This document shows, in pieces, positions 1 to 6,235 of a DNA stretch of 10,596 bases. The translations under genes and the position numbers were made by a program. Numbering within the stretch: the stretch's first letter is position 1; every line of letters begins with the position of its first letter. The notes beneath the pieces are model-generated. The model was not told the DNA's origin. It made no database searches and was given only the letters and a program-made list of their open reading frames with translations. This DNA is from Gammaproteobacteria bacterium (GTDB taxonomy: Bacteria > Pseudomonadota > Gammaproteobacteria > Pseudomonadales > M0112): positions 1 to 10,596 of the forward strand of contig SBFY01000159.1 of the NCBI GenBank assembly GCA_006227085.1, written 5' to 3'.

Positions 1-812
1 ACCAGGAAATCCCACAAGGTATAACCCCAGCGCGAAAAATTGAAATGGTCATAAATCGGGAAAAAAGCCGCCATCGCAACCGCCAACCATAACACTGCCC
101 CACACAAGCGCGCCTTGCTGGCCTGCGCGATGGATAACAGCACGGGCAGCAACACCACCAACGGCAACAACACCAGCACGGATTTGGATTCATTCAGGGT
201 GCACGGAATAAACAATAATCCCATCAATCCCATCGCCAATACAGTTCGCAGCCGTCCATGCAACCACAGCACCATGAGCACCGCTATCGCACACAACATC
301 GTGATGGTGAGAAAGGCTGGCGAACCCAGTGTACCCACCACATGATCACCGGGAGCAACCGTCAACGGCACCGACAAACGCTGCTGCAATGCCAATGGCA
401 CCTGCAGTAATAACAGGAATAGCAGTAACCCTGACTGGCGCCGCCATGGAATGCCAGCACCCTGCCACAGCCATGGTAATAACGCCAACGGCAACAAGCG
501 GAAATAACGCCGCAAGCCCGCAAACGCCATCATCGGATCAATGGCATTGATGATCACACCCAGCAGCCCGATCAATGGCGCGGCCAGCAACAGGCACCAC
601 CAGGTGCGCGGCACGCTCGGCCACCACTGCCGCCAGCGCCATGCCAGCAAGCCAACAAACACCAGCACCAGCATATCCAGCACGCCATACGACCAGCGCG
701 GCAAGGCACCGATCTTGATGGCCAGGAAATGCATCAGGAACAATGCACATAGCCACAGCTGGAACAGCACAGGCAACAAGCGGCCAACGACAGGGGATGC
801 ATTAGCGACCAT
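1..812 (-). CDS. Wzy-like O-antigen polymerase/ligase family membrane protein (partial, C-terminus beyond left edge)
   Basis: An uninterrupted minus-strand frame runs from the ATG at 812-810 past the left edge, giving 270 residues without a stop. The start overlaps the end of the glycosyltransferase gene by 11 bases and has AAGGA at 821-825, eight bases upstream. The product is very hydrophobic, with about seven likely membrane helices (near residues 12-30, 43-57, 71-90, 103-117, 127-141, 165-185, 190-205) and more at 210-229 and 237-252. A G-T-L-G motif (160-163) before a helix and an N-E-S-K-S segment (207-211) before the next resemble the layout of Wzy/WaaL-type (O-antigen ligase-like) proteins. 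From context it would polymerise the lipid-linked repeat unit in the periplasm. The catalytic loop and C-terminus are not in view, so a ligase or an unassigned polysaccharide membrane protein remains possible. The open frame is firm; the function is inferred. Confidence 0.75.
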   Translation of the reverse strand, partial: MVANASPVVGRLLPVLFQLWLCALFLMHFLAIKIGALPRWSYGVLDMLVLVFVGLLAWRWRQWWPSVPRTWWCLLLAAPLIGLLGVIINAIDPMMAFAGLRRYFRLLPLALLPWLWQGAGIPWRRQSGLLLFLLLLQVPLALQQRLSVPLTVAPGDHVVGTLGSPAFLTITMLCAIAVLMVLWLHGRLRTVLAMGLMGLLFIPCTLNESKSVLVLLPLVVLLPVLLSIAQASKARLCGAVLWLAVAMAAFFPIYDHFNFSRWGYTLWDFL

Positions 813-2019
813 GCAACAATTCCTTGATGCGCGCATCCAATTGGTCCGCAATCATTGCATAGCTGCGATGCTGCATGACCCACTCATGCCCTCTCACAGA
901 CATAGCCCGCCACTCGGAATCATCCTGCGCCAATAGCGCCAACACCGCGTCCGCAAATGCGCCTTCATCCCATGCAACCACATAACCTGCCTGGCTTTCC
1001 GAGATGACCTGCCGCTGGTCTGGCTGCTCATTCACCACCGCAGGCACACCGAGGTACAGGTACTCCACCAATTTCGTCGGTGATGCAGACGCCAGCACAG
1101 GCGATGGCAAAAATGGTGAGCAGGCCACTCGCGCTTCACGCACACGCTGCCACGCTTCGAGCTGTGGTAGCCAGCCAGTGAATTCCACCGCGTGCGCAAT
1201 CCCCAAGCGTTCCGCCTCAGACTGTAACCACTGCAGATCTTCGGGATTTTCTGAACCACCAACCATCAACAAACGCGCTGCCGGCTGGGCAATATTCACG
1301 CGCTGGAAGGCCCTTAGCAGGAAATCCAGTCCACGCGCCCTGGCCATTTCCCCCAAATACACCACCGTATGACGATGCGTCACCACAGGTGGCTGCAGCG
1401 CCGCTTGCATTCGCGAGATATCAATTCCCATCGGGTAAGCGGTGATCTTGCCTGCTGGCAACCCATACCCCACCAGATCCTGTTTCATGCGTTCACTGGT
1501 AACAAACACATGATCCATACGCGGCAAAATACAGCGGTACAACAAAAAAAATTGCACATTGCCACGCAGCCAATAGAAAAAGGGATAACGTGCCACACCT
1601 TGCCGGTAGCGGTACAAGGAATTTTCAGGAAAGGGGAAAGATAGCCAGAAAAAGCATGGTGTGCCGCTGCGCCATGCCGCCAAGCGCGCCAGCAAAGCTG
1701 CCACCATCTTGTCGCGCACTAACACAAAATCATAGCGATGCTTTTTTGTACGTGAAAAAACACGGCACTCATTAGCAATGGCACGGCAGTGTTTGCGCAA
1801 GCGTGCCCAGAAAGAAGTCCCATCATCCATTGCCCCCAGCAGCACTTCACCGGATGCAAAGGGTTGCACGGGTGGCACACTGCCCGCTTCCCGTGACTGC
1901 ATGATCCAGTCGAGCTGATAGCCACGCGCCACCATTTCCTGCGCCCACAAAACCAGCACATCCGATCGGACAGGCGGAAACCGATCAGCCGTCAATAGCA
2001 GCCCTCGCAAACCCTTCAT
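802..2019 (-). CDS. GT4-family (GT-B fold) glycosyltransferase
   Basis: This 405-residue cytoplasmic or membrane-associated protein has the layout of GT4 enzymes, which transfer a sugar from a nucleotide donor to a growing glycan. An N-terminal acceptor half has a hydrophobic first strand (G-L-L-L-T, 6-10). The linker carries Y-P-M-G-I-D at 195-200, matching the usual 'P-N-G-V-D' element. The donor half starts with V-V-Y-L-G-E (219-224) and includes L-L-M-V-G-G (250-255), E-F-T-G-W (279-283) and S-P-T-K-L-V-E-Y-L-Y-L-G-V-P (313-326), the nucleotide-sugar loop. E319 is the second glutamate of the EX7E motif; the first position is S311. The ATG overlaps the stop of the upstream sulfotransferase as ATGA. 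It is the only glycosyltransferase seen in the operon. Donor and linkage cannot be predicted from sequence alone. Confidence 0.9.
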   Translation of the reverse strand: MKGLRGLLLTADRFPPVRSDVLVLWAQEMVARGYQLDWIMQSREAGSVPPVQPFASGEVLLGAMDDGTSFWARLRKHCRAIANECRVFSRTKKHRYDFVLVRDKMVAALLARLAAWRSGTPCFFWLSFPFPENSLYRYRQGVARYPFFYWLRGNVQFFLLYRCILPRMDHVFVTSERMKQDLVGYGLPAGKITAYPMGIDISRMQAALQPPVVTHRHTVVYLGEMARARGLDFLLRAFQRVNIAQPAARLLMVGGSENPEDLQWLQSEAERLGIAHAVEFTGWLPQLEAWQRVREARVACSPFLPSPVLASASPTKLVEYLYLGVPAVVNEQPDQRQVISESQAGYVVAWDEGAFADAVLALLAQDDSEWRAMSVRGHEWVMQHRSYAMIADQLDARIKELLHGR

Positions 2020-2792
2020 GACAAATACCTGTCACGCATATCGTCATAGACCGGCTGGCACAGTGCTGTCACCCACTGTCGCTCCAAAGGCTTCAAGGCG
2101 ACTGCACGCGACAGGCTGGATGCTTTCACATCCTTGATGGCTGCCACATCAAAGGGCACACCCAGCCAGTCATACAACGGTGGCAAGGTGTTGGCAGGAT
2201 CGGACACCAGGTCATCGTAATCCACCACTTTCAAGCGATCCCCCAGCAACACATGCACATCATCCAACTGGTGCGTCTTGCCAATATACGCCATGCATGC
2301 ACGCCAGGTATCACGGTAGCGCCATTGCTGCCATCGATTGGCAGACTGGTAAACGTGCAAGTGCCCTGCCTCGACCTCCAGGCCACAGGCACGATACAAC
2401 TCCTGGCGCGCAAACGGTTTCCAGTGATACACCATGGACCAGACCACGGAGTCCGGCCTGCGCAATACCCACACCACCCTATGCTGTGCGCCCAGCCGTG
2501 CGTATTCCCGCCAGCAATTGTTCAGGTAGGTGGTCTGGAAACAATAACGCCCTGCCGGCATTGGCTTGTGATAGGCACCCGATAACAACAGCGCTGCATC
2601 CAGCTCGTTATCATGCGTGAGCCGGTAAGGCACAAAACCCGGCGCATGCATCAACAAGCGTGACAGCATGGTGGTGCCGGAACGCTGGCAGCCCGTCACC
2701 AGGATCGCGCCCGGGAAACGACCAACCTCGCGCAACAAATCATCTCGTCGCGAGCGAACCGATTCTGCGAATTCACGCCACGACTCAATCAT
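2016..2792 (-). CDS. Sulfotransferase family protein (first of three by position, third in transcription order)
   Basis: This 258-residue protein carries the two PAPS-binding signatures of cytosolic-type sulfotransferases. The 5'-phosphosulfate loop is G-C-Q-R-S-G-T-T-M-L-S-R-L-L (34-47), with the R-S-G-T-T form seen in Sulfotransfer_3-like proteins. The 3'-phosphate-binding segment is V-V-W-V-L-R-R-P-D-S-V-V-W-S-M (106-120), with the expected Arg and Ser. A late V-V-D-Y-D-D-L-V-S-D-P segment (189-199) matches the usual 'Y-E-D-L' region. No signal peptide is visible, consistent with cytoplasmic transfer of sulfate from PAPS to a hydroxyl or amine on a lipid-linked sugar. The gene starts eight bases inside the upstream sulfotransferase gene, with a GGGG element seven bases before the ATG, and ends in an ATGA overlap with the glycosyltransferase gene. 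Substrate unknown; the sugar target is inferred from the neighbours. Confidence 0.88.
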   Translation of the reverse strand: MIESWREFAESVRSRRDDLLREVGRFPGAILVTGCQRSGTTMLSRLLMHAPGFVPYRLTHDNELDAALLLSGAYHKPMPAGRYCFQTTYLNNCWREYARLGAQHRVVWVLRRPDSVVWSMVYHWKPFARQELYRACGLEVEAGHLHVYQSANRWQQWRYRDTWRACMAYIGKTHQLDDVHVLLGDRLKVVDYDDLVSDPANTLPPLYDWLGVPFDVAAIKDVKASSLSRAVALKPLERQWVTALCQPVYDDMRDRYLS

Positions 2793-3717
2793 CGTGATAC
2801 CCCAGTTGGCGATTCAGCTGGCCAGCATGCTGTTCAAAATAGGCGCGGGCATCGGCAGGCAAGCCTGTTTGCCAACGCAAGTCCGGGGCGATCGCGCCCA
2901 ACGGCTTGAAGCGCATCGCATTGCCCGCCGTCATATGCACATCCGATTCATCGCGGGATAACACATCGCAAGGGTCCAGCCCCAAAAACCGGAACAATTG
3001 TTGCAGGGTATCCTGCGGGGAAGCTGCCAGCTGCTCATAGCGCAGCTGGAACACCGCATGCGCCGGAACGCTGGCAGCGAGGCAAGGCTGCATGCGCTGG
3101 TAATAGCGCTTCCAGCGCTGCACCGCTTCTTCCATGCCCAAGCCGGTTTGCATGCGCGAATGCAGCACCGCACGACCATCCCTCACCAGCATCACCAAGC
3201 GCGTGTGTTGCGGCTCCTGCCGGTAAAGACTGATGGCCCGCAAGTACTGCTTGGAGGAATCCACCACCACTGCACTCCCGGACAGCGCGCGCACCGCCTC
3301 GTATACCGCAAGGCTGTGAAGGTTTTGCCGACGCACCAATGGCAGGGGCCAATGCTGCCCCATGCGCATACCGGCCCACAGCCATGCCTGCGCGAAACGA
3401 TTCCCCATGCGCCGCGACAGCGTGTAATACGCCTCATCACGCAGATGGGTCGCACCAATCAAGCCCATATCGAGGGCGTACGGATCATGCAACACATCGA
3501 TCCCCAGACTGTGCTGGAGATGCCTGGCCACTGAACACCAGAACGGGCATTGCGTCATGCGTTCACCACAAGTGCAGGGCTCATCGAGTGTGAGCGTCTT
3601 GGGCCAGTGCACGACCTCCCCCAGGGAACGCACTTGCGGGTGCAAGCCCAGCAAGCGATCCAGCAGGGTCGAACCGGAACGGCCCGACGACAACACCAAG
3701 GCCTGCCGGACACTCAT
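2785..3717 (-). CDS. Sulfotransferase family protein with CxCG cysteine cluster (second of three)
   Basis: From the ATG at 3717-3715 the product is 310 residues. The PAPS 5'-phosphosulfate loop is S-S-G-R-S-G-S-T-L-L-D-R-L-L (10-23), almost at the N-terminus, and the 3'-phosphate segment is L-V-M-L-V-R-D-G-R-A-V-L-H-S (174-187). A G-E-V-V-H-W element (33-38), a C-T-C-G motif (48-51) followed by C57 and C61, and V-V-D-S-S-K (151-156) mark a Sulfotransfer_3-like subgroup distinct from its two neighbours. I chose this start because it makes an ATGA overlap with the upstream stop and has GGTGAG four bases upstream. An in-frame ATG at 3732 would add five residues but lacks a good ribosome binding site. 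Expected to be cytoplasmic and PAPS-dependent. The glycan acceptor is inferred from the operon. Confidence 0.88.
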   Translation of the reverse strand: MSVRQALVLSSGRSGSTLLDRLLGLHPQVRSLGEVVHWPKTLTLDEPCTCGERMTQCPFWCSVARHLQHSLGIDVLHDPYALDMGLIGATHLRDEAYYTLSRRMGNRFAQAWLWAGMRMGQHWPLPLVRRQNLHSLAVYEAVRALSGSAVVVDSSKQYLRAISLYRQEPQHTRLVMLVRDGRAVLHSRMQTGLGMEEAVQRWKRYYQRMQPCLAASVPAHAVFQLRYEQLAASPQDTLQQLFRFLGLDPCDVLSRDESDVHMTAGNAMRFKPLGAIAPDLRWQTGLPADARAYFEQHAGQLNRQLGYHDD

Positions 3718-4547
3718 GCGCTCACCCGCCATGCAGCCGGGACACGCCCGACATGGTGCTCCACCACATCAACCACGGATTGGTAACGCGGCTGCCAGTG
3801 CTGACGAAAAAATGCCGGCACACCAGCATCCCCGCTACCGGGATTGCTTTGCACGTGCAAGCGGGGCGACTGCCAGCTCGCATCCACGTGCAGGAATTGC
3901 AGCACCGACGCCAGGAACGCTGCGGGCTGCTCTTTCATGTCTTCGTAAAAAAAGACGCCAAGCCGGTCAGCGAACACCGACCAGTGCGAAAGGGTACGGG
4001 CATAATCCGAACGCAAGGCATGCACAGGTTCTGCCGCCATCGCATGCAGTTGCGACTCGTCCAGCGCACGCCAATCCAGGTCGCGTTTACGGCAATGCAT
4101 GCGCAGCCCTGACCACAAACGGTCCACCGGTTCGCGCAAGACCAACAGGATGCGACAATCGCGCGGCAATGATTGATGCAATTGCGCCACCACATCCTGG
4201 TCGAGAATGGCATAGGCCGGGGTGATCTCCCCACCCAGCCGACCGTCCTTGCGCACGAACAATTGCTGGTAATCCCGGTCAGAACGGCACTCGTGATAGA
4301 AACGCCACAACCATCGTGCTTCTTGCCAGGAAGGATGCTTCAGTAAAGGCCGGTAACGCGACAAGCCGCTGCGGTGCTGGTAAGGCCGTCCTGCCGCCAA
4401 CGCCTTCGGCGGATACTGCACATCAAACCAGTGCAGCTCCTTCACCAAGGGCAACCACAGCTGGTGATGCAGGCGCAGGTTTTCCCACAGCCAGGTTGTC
4501 CCGGCTTTTTGCGCCCCGATCCCGATGAACGCTGGGCCGCCACTCAT
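3714..4547 (-). CDS. Sulfotransferase domain protein, heparan N-/O-sulfotransferase-like (third of three by position)
   Basis: This 277-residue protein resembles the Sulfotransfer_1/NDST-like class. It has the lysine form of the PAPS loop, I-G-I-G-A-Q-K-A-G-T-T-W-L (8-20), then K-E-L-H-W-F-D (36-42), G-E-I-T-P-A-Y-A-I-L (106-115) and the 3'-phosphate segment I-L-L-V-L-R-E-P-V-D-R-L-W-S-G (133-147) with R138 and S146. D-Y-A-R-T-L-S-H-W (181-189) fits the conserved region after it. In heparan sulfotransferases the K-E-x-H-x-F-D and E-x-T-P-x-Y segments line the substrate and cofactor site, so a polysaccharide or oligosaccharide acceptor is likely. The ATG shares its A with the flippase TGA stop (TGATG), and GGGGTG lies upstream. 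It is the first sulfotransferase transcribed. Cytoplasmic; no signal peptide. The family is firm; the exact acceptor is unknown. Confidence 0.9.
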   Translation of the reverse strand: MSGGPAFIGIGAQKAGTTWLWENLRLHHQLWLPLVKELHWFDVQYPPKALAAGRPYQHRSGLSRYRPLLKHPSWQEARWLWRFYHECRSDRDYQQLFVRKDGRLGGEITPAYAILDQDVVAQLHQSLPRDCRILLVLREPVDRLWSGLRMHCRKRDLDWRALDESQLHAMAAEPVHALRSDYARTLSHWSVFADRLGVFFYEDMKEQPAAFLASVLQFLHVDASWQSPRLHVQSNPGSGDAGVPAFFRQHWQPRYQSVVDVVEHHVGRVPAAWRVSA

Positions 4548-6100
4548 CAGGCAACACCCCGCGCATTGAACCAGCCCAGCCGGCGCGACCAGGTCGACAG
4601 GCGCTCACCCATGGACTCATAGGCCAGCTGGCTCTCCGCAGTGGAAAACAGCGGCAATCTCAAATACAGCAGCCCCGCCAGCACACCGACCGCAATACCC
4701 GCCAGGGCGTACCACATGTCGGCTTCAATCCAATGGCCCAGCAAGGACAACAAGGCACTGCATGCTCCCCAATAGATGAGTGTCATGCCCAGGAAAGGCA
4801 CCAGCCGTTGCACCGGTGCATCCTTGCGCACAAACCACCACCAGAAACACAGGCGAAAACACAACGCCGACCCGGTGGCCAGCAAAGCCCCCCATAAACC
4901 CATGATGGGAATCAACCACCAATCCATCAGCAAATTGTACAGGGCGAAAAAATTACCGAAAAAAATCAGGTCTGAACGCTCTCGCAACTGCAAGATCAAT
5001 GTCACCGGCATTTCAATCGCAGCAATCAGGCCAACACCCAGCATGGTGAAGACCACCCAGTCATATTGCTGGTATTTACCCGCCAGCAGCCAAGCTGTCA
5101 GCGGGTCATATAAGGCCACAATCACGAAATAGACCGGGATCATCAGGATCCACACCAATTTGGCCAGCAGCAAAAAACGCTCACCGACCACATCATGGCC
5201 AACACTGTTGCCGGCCGCGAAAAACACCGTGCGCAGGATTTCAATGAAATAACGCACCGGCGTCAGGCGTAGCAGTAATTTGTTCAGTGTGCTGGCAAAG
5301 GCGTATGCAGCCACCATCACTGGCTCAAGGAAATAACCGATGAACAATTGGTCAGTGGCCTTGCCCATCGGAATGCCGCTGGCGTCATTGAAACTGTAAT
5401 ACAAGGCATAACGCACCAGCTTTTGCCGCTCCGAAGGCTCAAAGCGCAACGATGGCCCATGCAACTGTTTCAATCGTTGCCAACATGCCAGCGCAACCAA
5501 CAACAGCAAGATCACCATGGCGCACACATCCACCCACACAATGACCGCCAACGACCAACCCTGCCACCAGCCAATGGCATACCCCGCCAGCTTGACCAGC
5601 GCAAACACCACCTGGTTGGATGTCGCCACCCGCATGTCCAGGAATGCCACCAGCGTGGGACGCAACAAACGTGACTGGAAATCGCAGAAGATGATGATCG
5701 CGAAAGGCAGTACCAGCATTGACCAGGCGGACAGTGAAAAAGCCGCCAGCAATTCATCCATCCAGAGACTGGCGACGGCACCGACGGTGAGTAATGACGT
5801 CACCCGTAACAGCATGATGGTCAGCACCAGGCGCTTGACCAGGGTGAACTCACGGCGACGCACCAACTCCGGCAAGAAGCGCTGGGCTGTGCCGGCCAAT
5901 CCCATCGACAAGGCGGCTGCCATGATCGGCAACACCGACATGAACAGGCTGTACACCCCGTATTCTTCTTCGGACAGGATGCGCAACAACAGGAAAATCG
6001 CCAGCGCATTACCGCCACCGGACAAGCTGCGGAATACCAGCATGTCGCGCGCGGATCGCCGGGCCCGCTTGGGCGTGATGTAATTATTATCGGCTACCAT
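4547..6100 (-). CDS. Wzx-like oligosaccharide flippase (polysaccharide biosynthesis protein, MATE/MOP superfamily)
   Basis: From the ATG at 6100-6098 the product is 517 residues with about 12 to 14 hydrophobic segments over most of its length, the size and form of Wzx/MOP flippases that move undecaprenyl-pyrophosphate-linked repeat units to the periplasmic face. The basic N-terminus (P-K-R-A-R-R-S-A-R-D, 10-19) is followed by helix 1 and the typical I-L-S-E-E-E-Y-G-V-Y-S-L (41-52), close to the 'L-G-x-x-x-Y-G' loop of the family. The second half begins near R-Y-A-L-Y-Y-S-F (230-237), repeating the fold. The frame stays open to 6289, but those 63 extra residues are not membrane-like and would cover the divergent promoter, so I prefer 6100. 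The ribosome binding site there is weak (GCGGGC). It is the first gene of the minus-strand operon. Substrate specificity is unknown. Confidence 0.9.
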   Translation of the reverse strand: MVADNNYITPKRARRSARDMLVFRSLSGGGNALAIFLLLRILSEEEYGVYSLFMSVLPIMAAALSMGLAGTAQRFLPELVRRREFTLVKRLVLTIMLLRVTSLLTVGAVASLWMDELLAAFSLSAWSMLVLPFAIIIFCDFQSRLLRPTLVAFLDMRVATSNQVVFALVKLAGYAIGWWQGWSLAVIVWVDVCAMVILLLLVALACWQRLKQLHGPSLRFEPSERQKLVRYALYYSFNDASGIPMGKATDQLFIGYFLEPVMVAAYAFASTLNKLLLRLTPVRYFIEILRTVFFAAGNSVGHDVVGERFLLLAKLVWILMIPVYFVIVALYDPLTAWLLAGKYQQYDWVVFTMLGVGLIAAIEMPVTLILQLRERSDLIFFGNFFALYNLLMDWWLIPIMGLWGALLATGSALCFRLCFWWWFVRKDAPVQRLVPFLGMTLIYWGACSALLSLLGHWIEADMWYALAGIAVGVLAGLLYLRLPLFSTAESQLAYESMGERLSTWSRRLGWFNARGVA

Positions 6101-6145
6101 GCTGCCCGCTTGCTGATGGCCATCATGGCCTGGAAAAACGCGCCC

Positions 6146-6154
6146 ATTATGCCA
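6146..6154 (-). promoter_or_regulatory. Candidate extended -10 promoter for the sulfotransferase/flippase operon
   Basis: On the minus strand this reads TGGCATAAT, an extended -10 (TGn plus CATAAT, five of six matches). Transcription would begin near 6139, leaving a leader of about 39 bases before the flippase ATG. The -35 region at 17-bp spacing (GCCGCC) is poor, as is common for extended -10 promoters. Predicted from sequence only. Confidence 0.4.
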
Positions 6155-6165
6155 GAAGGCCTTCT
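6154..6165. promoter_or_regulatory. 12-bp perfect palindrome between divergent promoters, possible operator
   Basis: AGAAGGCCTTCT is a perfect 12-bp palindrome. It touches the minus-strand extended -10 and overlaps the -35 zone of the plus-strand promoter. A dimeric regulator bound here could act on both the wcaJ-like gene and the flippase operon. No regulator gene lies in the window and I do not recognise the site as a known operator. Confidence 0.35.
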
Positions 6166-6180
6166 CCAGGCGGCAGCGCA

Positions 6181-6189
6181 TGCTATATT
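6181..6189 (+). promoter_or_regulatory. Candidate extended -10 promoter for the wcaJ-like gene
   Basis: TGCTATATT is an extended -10 (TGn plus TATATT, five of six matches). The start of transcription would be near 6196, giving a leader of about 40 bases with AAGGA at 6220-6224 before the ATG at 6236. The -35 position at 17-bp spacing (CTTCTC) is weak and overlaps the palindrome. Predicted from sequence only. Confidence 0.4.
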
Positions 6190-6235
6190 CGCCATCCATC
6201 ATGAACGGAACAGTGCCCCAAGGAAGCCGCTGCCC

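Noticed and set aside
541..936. 131-residue plus-strand open frame and the 72-residue minus frame at 538-756
   Set aside because: Both are shadows of the membrane protein read on the minus strand from 812 to beyond base 1, whose long hydrophobic segments are much more protein-like.
3557..4225. 222-residue plus-strand open frame
   Set aside because: It lies antisense to two sulfotransferase genes, has low complexity rich in Ala, Arg and Pro, and shows no family motif. The minus-strand genes have complete catalytic signatures.
6110..6235. Upstream start of the wcaJ-like gene at 6110
   Set aside because: The added 42 residues precede the candidate extended -10 and transcription start, and lack conserved features. 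AAGGA before the ATG at 6236 supports the shorter form.
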